Position numbers and translations under genes: made by a program. Source: Topomyia yanbarensis (taxonomy: Eukaryota > Arthropoda > Insecta > Diptera > Culicidae). From it: 64,000 nucleotides of DNA. Positions 51,959-63,450 of this stretch are shown here, one piece after another (position 1 is the first letter of the stretch; each line of letters opens with the position of its first letter). The stretch covers positions 466,608,766 to 466,672,765 of the forward strand of contig NC_080671.1 of the NCBI RefSeq assembly GCF_030247195.1. Reading direction: 5' to 3'. The notes below the pieces were generated by a model. The model searched no databases. It was not told the DNA's origin and saw only the letters and a program-made list of their open reading frames with translations.

Positions 51959-52212
51959 AGGAGCAAAGACTGGCAGATGAAAATGCTCCACACAATGTTT
52001 ATTATGTTCATACACTCGCACGGCATCAGGGCAGTTATATCGCTAAAATAGACGTTAACGGTTCACCGTGTGAGGCGATCATCGATTGCGGTGCTGCGAA
52101 AACACTTATCAGTCATAAGTTTTTGAAAAACAGATCGACAATTCCAACAGAAGACTGCAAGAAAAAGTTCATTAGGACCGTTTCGGGATAGCTCATTCCT
52201 GTTCTTTCAAAA
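51941..52212 (+). pseudogene. Gypsy aspartic protease region, stop at its C-terminus
   Basis: In the pol frame: VHTLARHQGSYIAKIDVNG, then AIIDCGAAKTLIS, the protease active site with Asp and Gly-Ala retained and Cys at the usual Thr/Ser position. TAG at 52189-52191 interrupts pol just after RTVSG. Retroviral-type proteases mature Gag-Pol; this one would be separated from RT by the stop. Confidence 0.75.
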
Positions 52213-54204
52213 GTGAAGATTGAGTTTAGATTTGGAAATCTTAATGTCTGCTATCCTACGTGGGTTGTGGATTTACCGGAGGATTGCATTATTGGAAGCG
52301 ACTTCCTAGCTGCGAATGGGTGTGTCTTAGATTTCATACGAGGAGACTTGCATTTCTCAGATGCGTGCTCGATTCCTTTGTCGAAACATAGTCAGCACCA
52401 AAAGGGAGTTCCGGTATTTCTATCTACTGATGTCGAAATTCCTGTTTGTAGTGAGGTTTTAGCAACCGCGAAATGTTCAGCCAATGGAAGTGCGATTCTT
52501 TTGCTTGAAGGCAATCTGGATAGTGACGCTGTCGTCGTTGCAAGAACTGTATCTAACCTCAACCATAACCAAGTTCCTGTTAGGATGCTCAACACTTCGG
52601 ATTCGCTCGTGTTGCTGAAAGCTGGTACAAACGTAGGAACATGTCATTCGATGGTTGTCGTGGATGGTGCGGGTGTCACGAGCCAACGAGAAGGTGAACA
52701 ATCCAATGTGCTTCCGGAACATCTGCGAGAGATGTTTGCAGCTGCCTCGAAAAGGTTAAACAGTGATCAAAAAGCTGAACTCGCCCATCTTCTGCGAAAT
52801 TATCAGGACGTGTTCAGTACTGGTCCTGGGGATACTGGAAAAACTAACCTGTTGAAGCACAGCATTAATACAGGGGACAACCGACCGTTGAAAATTCCTC
52901 CGCGTAAAATTCCACTGGCAAAACGAGCCGAGGTGGACGGTCTCCTCAAGGAAATGGAGGCGCATGGAATTATCAAGGAGTCACAAAGCCCGTGGTGTTC
53001 ACCAGTAGTTCTTGTGAAGAAGAAGGATGGGAGTACAAGGTTCTGTGTAGATTATCGTAAGCTTAACGATCTGACTACTAAAGATTCTTATCCTCTTCCT
53101 AGAATCGATTTGACGCTTGACGCTTTAAACGGATCGCAGTGGTTTTCAACCCTTGACCTACAAAGTGGGTTTTGGCAGGTTCCAGTTAACGAAGTGGACC
53201 AAAATAAAACCGCTTTCTCTACTGGTAAGGATTTATGGAACTTCACAGTTATGCCGTTTGGGCTTTGCAATAGTCCTGCAACCTTCGAGCGATTGATGGA
53301 TATGACTCTTAAAGGACTCCCATGGACACTGTGTTTGGTGTACATGGATGATCTCATTGTGCACTCGAAGACCTTTACAGTTCATCTGATTAACTTAACC
53401 GCGGTGTTTGAAAGACTTCGAGCTGCCAAATTGAAGCTAAATCCCAGGAAATGTGTGCTTCTAGAATTCCAAGTAACATTTCTTGGTCACACGGTATCCT
53501 CACATGGAGTACATACTGATCCACGGAAAATAAACGCAATTTCGCAGTGGCCACGTCCTAAGGACAAATCCGAGCTAAGAAGTTTTATTGGGATATGTGC
53601 GTACCACAGAAAGTTCGTGAAAAATTTCTCTTCAGTAGCTAAACCGTTGCACCAACTTACCGAAACGCGTTCTAAATATGAGTGGAATATGGAGTGCGAA
53701 GAATCCTTTACGAAGCTGAAAACCTTACTCACTTCCGCGCCGGTTTTAGCATTTCCCGATATTCAATCATCGTTCATACTGGATACTGATGCGAGTCAAA
53801 ACGGAATCGGAGCGGTTTTGTCACAAATACAGCATGGAGAAGAAAAGGTTATAGCCTATTACAGCAAATGCTTGTCCAAGGCTGAAAGGAACTATTATGT
53901 CACCAGAAAAGAGCTTCTCGCAGTGGTGATGTCTGTGGGTCATTTTCACCACTATTTGTACGGCCGTCGATTTTTACTACGCACCGATCATGCAGCCTTG
54001 CAATGGTTGTGCAGTTTCAAAAGTCTTGAAGGACAATTAGCCCGTTGGGTAGAGCGTCTGTCACAGTATGATTACCGTTGTGAGCATCGACCAGGCTTAA
54101 AGCATCGGAATGCTGATTCGTTGTCGAGGAGACCCTGTTATCATCCAGGATGCAAACACTGTGAGAAATTCGATGCCAATCAACCGAACCAATTAGGAGA
54201 CTAA
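52192..54204 (+). pseudogene. Gypsy reverse transcriptase and RNase H
   Basis: Long intact stretch of the pol frame. RT blocks in order: WCSPVVLVKKKDGSTRFCVD, LNDLTTKDSYPLPRID, LDLQSGFWQVPV, TVMPFGLCNSPATFERLMD and LVYMDDLIVHS (YMDD catalytic motif, about 53340). RNase H: FILDTDASQNGIGAVLS and TRKELLAVV, LRTDHAALQWL. The tether to integrase ends NADSLSRRPC. It is stopped by TAA at 54202-54204. The domain content is complete and all catalytic residues I can see are present. Confidence 0.9.
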
Positions 54205-55530
54205 ATAGAAGAATGCAGGAGAGTGACTCGTCAACAAAGCGACATGGAAACAGCGCAATTAGATGATCGAGACTTACGTATAATCTTCGAATGGGTTAAA
54301 GCTGGAAGCCGCCCAGAAGCCGCGCTCCTTTCACGTTATACACAATCTTGCAAGGTCTATTGGAAAATGTTCAGCGACCTGACAATCGTTAATGGTGTGT
54401 TGCATAGGAAATACTATACAAGCAATGGACATACGCTCCAAATGCTTTTGCCTAGATCACTAGTTCCTGATATCTTGAACAATATGCACAATGGTCTAAC
54501 AGGTGGACATAATGGAGTCGCCAAAACAACAGCAAAAGTTAAGGAGCGATTCTACTGGCCAGGGTTATCAAGCGATGTTAAGGTGTGGTGTTTACAATGC
54601 GTTACGTGTGCAGCTCGAAAGGGTCCTGGTCGCCGCTTGAGAGGCAATCTAGAACTGACATTTGTTAGCGAACCGTTCGAGAGAGTAGGAATTGACATCT
54701 TAGGACCATTGCCGACCACTCCTCGAGGAAATAGGTGGATACTGGTAATTTGCGACTATTTCACGAAATGGCCCGAAGCTGTGGCACTCCCAACCCAAAC
54801 AGCTGACGTTGTGGCAGAAGCTTTACTTTCAACGGTGGTTTCCAGATTCGGTGTGCCGCAGCGAATTCATTCCGATCAAGGGAGAAACTTCGAATCAGAA
54901 GTATTCAAAGGATTACTTCACCTTCTTGGTGCAGACAAAACACGAACTACTCCATTACATCCTCAATTGGATGGAATTGTGGAGAGAATGAATAGAACTT
55001 TGCTGGATTACTTAGCTAAATTTGTGGACAAAGACCAACAAAATTGGGACAGTCTCCTACCACTCGCGTTGATGAGCTACAGGGCTTCCGTTCATAACAG
55101 CACCAAATTCACTCCTGCATTACTCAATTTAGGAAGAGAGATTCGACTTCCTGTCGATCTATGGCGTCCACGAGCACCATCAGACCAAGATCTTCCGCTG
55201 CCTGCGTACTTGCAACAAAAACTCGAATTCATGCGCGACGTACAGGAGGTAGCCAGAAGCAATCTCAACGTAACTGCTGAAAGCATGAAAGCGTGGTATG
55301 ATGAACGAGCCAATCCAATAAGTTTGGCCGTCGGTCAACAAGTGTGGCTTTATAACCCTCAACGTAGAGTCGGGAAATCCCCAAAACTTTAATGTGATTG
55401 GGATGGCCCGTACAACATCGAGCGAAAACTTAGTGAGCTGATCTACCAAATCCGTCGTGATAACTGTCGCAGTAAAGTCGTTCACATCGATCGCCTGGCA
55501 CCGTACCAACCGCAGAATTTAGGACTTGTC
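54205..55530 (+). pseudogene. Gypsy integrase, stop before the C-terminal module
   Basis: Same frame as RT. H-x6-H plus C-x2-C zinc domain (MHNGLTGGH...CLQCVTC, about 54485-54610). The DDE core has GIDILGPLPTT, SDQGRNFES and LHPQLDGIVERMNRTL (third catalytic Glu in VERMN). A TAA at 55390-55392 cuts the frame just before the GPY-type module (WDGPYNIERKL, about 55400-55430). Downstream the frame is open into the 3' LTR. Integrase joins the cDNA to the chromosome, and the GPY module helps target choice and stability. Confidence 0.9.
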
Positions 55531-55547
55531 GGGGCGATCAAGCCTTT

Positions 55548-55556
55548 AGAGGGGAG
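55548..55556 (+). promoter_or_regulatory. Polypurine tract
   Basis: AGAGGGGAG, three bases upstream of the 3' LTR, where plus-strand priming is expected. Confidence 0.75.
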
Positions 55557-55559
55557 CTG

Positions 55560-55826
55560 TGTTACGGAATCTATGTCTGCGTAGCGACTAGAATATTTGA
55601 CGGGTATCATCTAGATAAGATTGAAGCAGTGATGATAGGGGGCTGTCAGTATGCGAGAGAAAAAGGCAATTATAAAAGTTAACCAGCTACGACAGCACTC
55701 GTTTTATCTCGTTCCGAAATTATCTACTCCTTCACCCAATTTCTGCTCGGGCAGGAATTTCGCGTTTTTCGTGGAACCGACGAATCGACTGTCGGGATAA
55801 CAGTGTCTGTGCCAAAAACTGTAACA
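55560..55826 (+). repeat. 3' LTR
   Basis: 267 bp, two differences from the 5' LTR, followed by the GTAT duplication at 55827-55830. Confidence 0.95.
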
Positions 55827-55830
55827 GTAT

Positions 55831-56137
55831 TATAGGACAGTACACCCACGAAGAAGGTTCTTCTTCAAGGTTGTGCCATATAAATTTTTGAAGTAGAATA
55901 CTTCCCAGTTTTGAAATGGAAATCACTTGCATTGTACTGATGGAAATCACTATATTTTTGCACTATCTGATCGGAAATATATGCACGTATATTATATTAG
56001 ATTCCGTAAAAGGTCGGTAGCTCGCATACGAAAATCTTGTATCGGCCCTTTGTTTTCTTTCCACTTTCCGGTAACCAAAATGTGTACCTATTTGTTTTCC
56101 ACAAAATTCTTTGTCGTACATATTCTAAAATTCGAAA
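55831..56137. other. Unassigned spacer
   Basis: AT-rich, no features recognised. Confidence 0.3.
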
Positions 56138-56523
56138 GATGGGTAGGTGGTAATGTCAGAGACATAATCGAAGTGAAGTAGAATGCACTGTTGGTTGTTA
56201 ATACGAATGCTGCAATTTATACTATCTTCTGAGAGGTAGTATTTTCGGTATTCCTAATGGAACACGTATAGCGAATTATCTGCTGTTGCCAAATGAATTA
56301 TTTCCCTATCATTGAATGTTCTTGTCAGGGTTACCATATGACAATCCATATGCTCGAGTATGTTTGAATATTTTAGATTTCGATGCACATGTAACGATAT
56401 TTCGGTATTTCCATTAGATCTATCGAAATAACTAGAAGATAGTAAAAATTGCAGCATGCGTATTAACAGCCTAAAGTGTATTCTATTTCACTTCGGTTAT
56501 GTCTCTGACATAACCCGTCCATC
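56138..56523. mobile_element. MITE with about 100-bp inverted repeats
   Basis: The left arm starts GATGGGTAGG, the right arm (inward) GATGGACGGG. Both continue GTCAGAGACATAA-CGAAGTGAA, TAGAAT-CACT and TGCTGCAATTT, and the arms stay alignable for about 100 bp. Target duplication is not evident. Confidence 0.7.
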
Positions 56524-57639
56524 CTTTTTCCTAGCATTTTAAAGAATCTATATGAAGCAGATTTTGTAGTGCGGTACTGAAAACTACTCCAAAAACTTTA
56601 CACATATTCGAAGAAGTTAAGATTTTTATATTAGGTTACCCATTCAAATTAGAGTCAGATTTCCAATCTGGTGATTACACGGTAAAATGTGTAGTCGAAT
56701 ACAAAATTGTATTTTGTTTAGTCCCAATAAATGTAAACAACTGAAAATTGAACAGTGTTAAGTTTTCAATACAGCACTTCTTACATGGATACCAAGCAAA
56801 ACAACGATGTAATGGCTCTCGATTTCAACAGTTGCTCCTTAGAAGATGAATCCCTGATTTTGGAAGCACAACATGCTAATTCATCATCTGTTTGTGGATT
56901 TCAAAGTAGTGCAAGATTCAGTGCAACTAAAAAAACGGTGATGCCAGATAATGCTTGTACATGGCTTTCCGGCAAACTGAGTAGGTAATTTCGTTTGACG
57001 CTGGTTGAGTCAAAATTAAGCGTCAGAATAGCCACAAAAATCCTACTTGTTTGTTACGTTAGATATATTGAAGCAGAGCGATGAACTTCCTGATTTGTTA
57101 TTTAAGAGTGCTGGAAAGTGCGATGTCAAGATCTGATATGCAAAGTAACGGCACTATTACTACGAGATGCTTCTTGACATTTAGACGACATAGACACTAT
57201 TGGAGTCGATCGGTTGTTCGTCTATCGCACGGTGGAAGAGGCTTTTGCGCATTTTAAAGGCAAAGAGGCTGCGAAAATCGGACTGGCTATACACAGATTG
57301 CTGTGAGCCTAGATGACGTTGTTGACGTTGGTGCTGACTCGAGGAATAGGTGCGTGGGAATCTTTTTCGTTCAAAATTAGGCAGAAATCGTCATGTCCAC
57401 GAAACGATGATTGGATTTTTTCGAACAAACGAGGAATATTCGTGGCGATGAACTTTAGACTTTTCAAGAAGGGTATGTCCGTACCTGGTTCCTAAGCAGA
57501 AAATTGCGCAAGACGTGTTGCCGGGGAACTATACAATTCACTGAAGAATTTGCCGGATCCAGCAAAGAGTAGTTTCTGAAGCACAGCTTTGGTTTACGGA
57601 ACTGGAGGCAAGTAACAGTGATTGTTATTCATAATCAGC
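56524..57639. other. Unassigned, possibly degraded LINE upstream part
   Basis: A 77-codon frame at 56755-56988 lacks known features. From about 57100 the sequence may be remnants of the LINE that becomes legible at 57640. Confidence 0.3.
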
Positions 57640-58980
57640 TTTCGACCACAATTCGTATCGGCCGATTGAGGTACAATTCTACTACGCATAGGCAAATGGC
57701 TTCTTATCAAAACTCAATTTGCCCTTCGCAAAGACAAAGGTACGAACGATTGTCTTGCGCTGCTTTGAACAAAAATTCAACTAGCATACGCTCTTAAGTG
57801 CAAATGGCTTCCGTATTCTTGGCCAATAATAGAGCTTACGATTCTGTAACAATTGTTAGCGTGGATAAACTTCACTGTTGAATCTAAACAACTATTCGTA
57901 CAATTTGTTGTCTGACAAGCGCATTACTCTTTCTCATAGCGAAACGTCATCTTCTTGGAGCGGTTACATGGTTTTTCCACAAGGGTCTTGTACAGTTTGT
58001 ACTTGAATCACATCGACCAATATCTTGCCAACTCATTAATGCCAATACAAATAGCAAATTATGAAGTGGTTTCTGTCAGAGAGCTACATATTTGAAAAAA
58101 AACTATTGCAATCTTAGGATATATTGGCGCCTTGCTTGTAAATTCGGGTAACGAGTTCTTCAAGAAGAAAATCGAGCTGGTTTCCTATGAAGCGTGATTC
58201 AGCTCAATTTTAACATCTAGTAGAGAATAGAATGGTCTCCAAAGTTTCCCATTTTAGTACATGAAAACTTACAAAGGTTACGATATAACGATACTCTCAG
58301 CAACTGAGCTTACATTATCAACTTGGAACGAATACAGTATCGTTTTTTGCATATTGTTCGAGATCAAATTCTACTTCTGGGACATCTTTGCTCGTCTGCT
58401 CATCCGACGCAAGGTTATGAAACTATATTGGTCATTGATAATTTTGTTGGTTTGTCGAGTTTCAGTCGCAAACCAAATTCATTAAAGTGTACTTCAGCTA
58501 CGTGTGTTAGATATTAATTCTCTTACCAAATTTTCTCTAAGTTCTAGATTATACGTTCTGCATAGAATACATGAAAAGGAACATTTGTAGAATTCCGTAT
58601 TATTGTGGTGATCCTGGTTCCGTTTATTTCACAGAATTAGCTGACAGGATGGGGATTATATTCCATTATCCCTAAGATATCTAAGATATCATCGATAGCA
58701 TGGTTGGAAAAGTTGAACGCAGGTCGCGATTTAAATCGCGCTACGTGCAGGCTATTTCCAATCTTTACACGTTCGATGTGCATCTCTTTCGTGTCGGCCT
58801 CACTGAAAGTAAACAGGTTTTACCACGACATCGAGCACATTGTTTGGTCATGCTCAGAATATCATGATGCCAAGTCCCGGTCAGAAGAGTTTGAGGTAGA
58901 CCACCAATGTCCGTATTCCTGTAACCTTCGGCAGCTGGGATCTGCCGTGCATGTCGTTGATCTACTATTTTTTTAAAGAT
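57640..58980 (+). pseudogene. Non-LTR retrotransposon, RT to RNase H C-terminus
   Basis: The plus strand, across many frameshifts, reads KDKGTNDCLAL (about 57735), NHIDQYLAN (about 58010), VVSVRELH, LERIQYRFLHIVRDQILLLG (about 58315) and the C-terminal FYHDIEHIVWSCSEYHDAKS (about 58820-58880). The order and motifs match the LINE at 27290-29290. It is highly degenerate. Confidence 0.65.
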
Positions 58981-60600
58981 TGTAAATCAGCCAACATGGG
59001 ACTCAGGATCTGGGATCTTTCTACAGTCAATTATTTTGCAGAGGTGGAACCTTCATATAGTCGTTTTCTATCGAGTTTATGCAACATAACTCAATTCTTT
59101 TCGAAATCAGTGTGAACCGTTCGCCGTCCAAGTATAAAAAAGAGTCGGTGTTAGTTTTTGTTTTTTTTTTGTTAGTAAAGAATAATGTGCAAATCTAATA
59201 AAAACGTGATTCTTTCAATTATCCAAAGACAAAATATAAACCATTACGTGATATAAAATGTAAAAGTATTGAATGGACTTGCTGAAAAACTGCCCCAAAG
59301 CTCCGGTTCACCTCTTTATTAATACGAGAAAGTGAAACTAATTCCAGGACAGCGAATGGCTACCGTATTTATTTAGGAGCAAATATAAAAATTCTAAATT
59401 CACATACCATGATTTCTCAAAAAATTTCGGATTTTGGTAGGTTTAACTCAAAATCTACGGATCTGACCTCATGCAAAAATGGCCACACTGCTTCTGTCCG
59501 AGTTAGACCTACAGTCAAGACAAGCGAAAGAAAGCTAGCAACCTCTCGATCTGGTATACATTGTCTAGAGAACAAAGGATTTATTCTAGCGATCGTGAGA
59601 AAAATTAACGAAAAAGCTCTGTTTCGGCCCAACACTGCGGTCGATGACTTTAAATTTTGTGCAATATGACCAAGAATTTGTAAAGTGGAATACATTTTGT
59701 AGGTGAAATTGGAGCTTAGGTTTACGGTCTTCTTAAGCAGCATCATCTCCGCAATGCGGTATTGATATCATTCAACACGGTAGTCCAAGCCGAACGTTTC
59801 GTTTTGCAGAACAACTTAAAACACGTGACAACGTTGGAATTAAGATTCCTGTGTACGAAGGTATCAATAAAGAAAAAGGCACTACGTGGATTACCTTGAA
59901 AGCTTAGGTGCTGTAGAGGAAGCAGTTGGATTGGCTTGAAGGTTGGTAAAGCTCACACCAGGGCCAGGATTTAAACCGTATTTCCAACAAAGAAAAGAAG
60001 TCACCCCAACGGAAGTGAAATGGTTTGCCGCAGATAAAGAGTCTGGTCAACCAGTTGAGGACGTTTTTTTATACGCGTTAACCCTTCCGGACGATGTTCG
60101 GCAGTTATTTTTGCTGGATGCATGTGGCTTGAACTCATCTTTCCGCAGTGGCTGATCCCAGTTGGACGACAATCGCTGAGTGCGCAGTACCAGACTCGTC
60201 CACAACATAATTGAAGATCTTGTAGCACCATACATTGCCTGTTCCCCAATCCGAAGAAAAGCCACTAGTTCGACAATTCCTCTTTGTAGCAGTGTAACAA
60301 ACCATAGCGTATAATTTGACTGCAATAGGAACTAGATTCACCAAGTGAATATCGTGTTGAAGAAGGCTCATAACACTCTCAGGACCTTGAGACGATTTAT
60401 TGCAGCACTCTCACATGTCGCAGTTCCTCTTTGAACCAATTATTTTAGACGCGCTTAGTCACGCCAATTTGATTTTATGTTTCCCAGTCTTCCGGTGGGA
60501 CCTTACGCGAACTGATTGCAATAAGATAATATTTCGCCACGTGAAAATTCAAAATAACTATTGCTGTCATTACTGACTATCTATTCTGTAGGCTGAAGTA
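58981..60600. other. Unassigned stretch with protein-like remnants
   Basis: On the plus strand about 59775-59905 reads RFAEQLKTRDNVGIKIPVYE and GINKEKGTTWITLKA with a stop; about 60000-60150 reads VTPTEVKWFAADKESGQPVE. They look like pieces of a decayed coding sequence. I do not recognise the family. Confidence 0.3.
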
Positions 60601-62137
60601 GTCTTTGGAAGATTTTCGATTTTTTTCTACGCCAGAAGAGAGGGGTGTGTGAAATATATAATTTTAAACTCAGTAGGTAATTGTATCAGATCTCATTGCC
60701 GTAATAGTGTTAGTTTGTGTCTGCTTTCTTTTTGTGTTGATGCTTTTTTAGCTCGCGTTATATAAATTTTCCTCTGCTAGATGATTACAAATGGAGAACC
60801 TTTGTTAAGCATATGTGTTATTTTAGTTTTTTGATTTTTTTTTCGTTTTCTAAGTATATTGCCTGTAAAACGTAATATTAAAAAAAGAGCTTCTATGGAA
60901 TGCATTCAGTTTTCTCGATGTTTTATGTTAAAGGTTGGTTTTGTTCCGTTCTCGTTTCGAGTAGAAAGTATTTTTGTTTTTGTGTAATAGCTAATAGTGA
61001 GTTGAATATTATGATAGAACTATGTTTACACGTTATCCGTTCAGTTGAGAGGCCTTCCTGTCTGTCTGTCTTGCTGTGTTAGGGTGACGACCCCTTCCTG
61101 CTCGTTTATAATTAATAATACTATAGATTTCCTTGTTTTTTTTCCTTATGTTAGTTTTTTTTTGTCTAGCATTCCTTAATCAAGCTGTGGTTTTCACTGC
61201 CTCTTTCGCATTTTTTTTTGTCACAAATGAAAAGGCGAACGATGAACTAAGCACAACGCGCCAGAAACCGAACCATAAACAAAATAAACATTCCCATATA
61301 TGTTAGACGATTCTTCGGAGCAACAAACCTTTTTCTCCGTCTTCTCTCGGTTCTCTCTAAGCGTATAATAAGGACACTCTAGCTTTTCATTTTCAATGTG
61401 TTATTTAACATCCTCATCGTATTTTTTTCTTTCCTAAGTGAGCCTGCACATTCGTTCCGCATTTCGTTACTTTTTGCTTTAATAATGAGAATAAGTGTAA
61501 CATAAACAATATAGCAAATTTAACATAGAATATTTGTTGTTACCTATATGTTACCGCTTCGTACTTTTTTAATCTTTCCCTACATTTTTTGACATTTGTT
61601 TTTTCATCGAACACTGGGGGGAGGGGGGATGTGAAGATTTGCATACAATTTTTTTTTGTTCAACAATTTACAACACAATTTAGCTATACGTGTAATATTT
61701 CAATTTTCCCAGTTTAGCGATAGTCATAATGCGTAGTAGCAGTGATAACAGTGACAGCAATATTTTTTTACATTTTTACTTTCACATCTCTGCATATTCT
61801 ACTTGTTGTTGTTGATTTTCGGCTGAGTTGGACATTGGTGACTGCTATTAGTATCAATCGAGTAGCACTTGTGACAATGATAATTAAAATGCACAGCGGA
61901 AAATAAATGTATGATTAGAATGCCTCTCCTTCGCTGCCTGTCCGGCAGAAACGAAGCAAAAAAGGCAATGTGAGAGAGAGAGACCAGTTGACTACCGGTT
62001 AGATTAGGCATGAGAAAGGATACGGTTGTAGCTTTTGTCGAGGAAGGGCAGTTCCGATTTAAACCCTTAGCTAGACACAACACAGTTCCAATCCGTTTCG
62101 CTCTACCCCAAGGTAACGGTTTTTTTTTTTCATCAGT
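60601..62137 (-). other. Probable 3' UTR of the FNDC3-type gene
   Basis: T-rich on the plus strand (A-rich as mRNA), no transposon termini, immediately downstream of the stop codon at 62138-62140. The 3' limit is a guess from composition. Confidence 0.45.
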
Positions 62138-62638
62138 TTACTTCAAACAAGCAGCGACAATCATCGACAGTACGATAAAGATGAAAACGAATAGAACCGC
62201 TTTGCTAGAATCCGCCTCGAACAGTTCGGAAATAGTCTGCATTAGATTACCTTTGGGTAGATGTAGCAGGGCCTGTGCAGCAGTGTTTGCGTTTTGATTC
62301 GCCTGATTATGGTCACCGTAGGCTCCGGAACCAAGGTGAGCTCCGGAGGAAGTATTGGCAAGGATGAGTTCACCTCGACTATTTACCACGTTCCCCGCAA
62401 ACAGGGTCCGCGTGGAAGAACACGAACCGTCCACTTCATCGTGGCCACCATGTCGGGAGAAGCCATGCGAGCTGATCGAGCTCCGATGGGGCGTCAACTG
62501 GTGATGCAGCACCGGCGAAAATTGACCGAAGATTTCTTCTCCATTGGAACGGATACGAATCGGACAAACCTTGAACAGGTAACCTACTCCGTAGCACAGA
62601 TTCTGGATAGTGTGACGCGTTTCCGGACCCCGATAAAC
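62138..62638 (-). CDS. FNDC3: FNDC3-type protein, last coding exon
   Basis: On the minus strand a splice acceptor (CCTATCACCCACACAG) precedes an exon starting in phase 0 at 62638 and ending at the stop 62138-62140 (166 codons). It begins inside the last fibronectin type III repeat (VYRGPETRHTIQNLCYGVGY, LFKVCPIRIRSNGEEIFGQF). A low-complexity Ser/His/Gly and Asn-rich linker of about 85 residues follows, then a single C-terminal membrane segment (KAVLFVFIFIVLSMIVAACL, final K). This is the ending of FNDC3A/B proteins, tail-anchored proteins of the secretory pathway with many FN3 repeats. The remaining exons must lie to the right, beyond or within the transposon-rich intron. I consider it a functional host gene. 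Confidence 0.85.
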   Translation of the reverse strand, partial: VYRGPETRHTIQNLCYGVGYLFKVCPIRIRSNGEEIFGQFSPVLHHQLTPHRSSISSHGFSRHGGHDEVDGSCSSTRTLFAGNVVNSRGELILANTSSGAHLGSGAYGDHNQANQNANTAAQALLHLPKGNLMQTISELFEADSSKAVLFVFIFIVLSMIVAACLK

Positions 62639-63450
62639 CTGTGTGGGTGATAGGAAGGAAAATAGATTAGTAAACTGGTAAAATTCATCCCAGAAGCGGG
62701 TCATTCGACATAATCGGCATTTAGCATAAGGGACATTTGGCATAATTTGAAGAATTGAAGGGATCACATTGCATAACGGATATTTAGCATCATTGTAAAC
62801 AATGTGAAAAGTCGTCACTTGTTGAAATGTATTTTTATTTTGGAACTACAAGGTCATAGAATGGTTGAATAAAATGGTTTACTATTGTCATTGCCAGTCA
62901 TAAGCCCTCAGCCTGACAGGCACGCGTTTGAGCTTTCAAATCTTGTGTATATGAGAAGAAGCTAATGGCAAACCGTTTTTATGTTTTATACCGTATAGAA
63001 CAGCGGACTTTCTTACAAGCAAACGCAGGCTGTTAACCAGTTCCACAAGTTCCAGATACTTTACATCGGGTCGAAGACAGAACATGCAAAATAAAGAAGA
63101 GAAGGTTTGAGGGTGATATCGTGACCTCTAGTTCCCTCGGCATGATACTGTTCCTTGACATGGTCCGAAGGCTTTTCACTAAAGCAGTATTACACTGTTT
63201 ATATCACATAAAAACTTTGGCTACGACTACTTCCATTTTAATATCCACTTGTGCCATGGTCAAAATAATGTACAAAGTGGGTTTAGTTCCAAATTCTTCC
63301 TAGAGGTGCGTTGGGCTTAGCGATAAGACCCGGTTTGGGACTCTTTTAAACTTGAAATGTCCCATGCCAGGACCCCCGAATATTGCGCCCGCGATCTCTC
63401 AAACGAGATAATACCCCGGTGGTAAAGTGAACCATCTAGCACTGGTAAAT
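62639..63450 (-). other. FNDC3 intron
   Basis: Near 62700-62800 there are degenerate repeats of (GG)CATTTAGCATAAGGGACAT type, a pattern I associate with mosquito intergenic repeats. The rest holds no visible gene. The segment 63300-63450 may be the 3' end of the LINE to the right. Confidence 0.4.

Larger units (their letters stand above)
50422..55826 (+). mobile_element. Ty3/gypsy LTR retrotransposon, 5405 bp
   Basis: Two 267-bp LTRs (TGTTACGG...TGTAACA) flank gag and pol in the order protease, reverse transcriptase, RNase H, integrase, which defines Ty3/gypsy. The target duplication is GTAT (50418-50421, 55827-55830). No third ORF (env) follows integrase; the pol frame runs into the 3' LTR. 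The LTRs differ at two positions, so insertion is recent, yet four in-frame stops disable it. It is the only near-complete autonomous-type element in the window. Confidence 0.95.

Noticed and set aside
55393..55826. An env-like third ORF of the gypsy element
   Set aside because: After the pol stop only the same pol frame continues, into the 3' LTR. There is no signal peptide or membrane ORF.
59409..59746. Overlapping frames of 86 (plus) and 109 (minus) codons
   Set aside because: Neither shows domain motifs, and the flanking DNA is unassigned. Probably chance.
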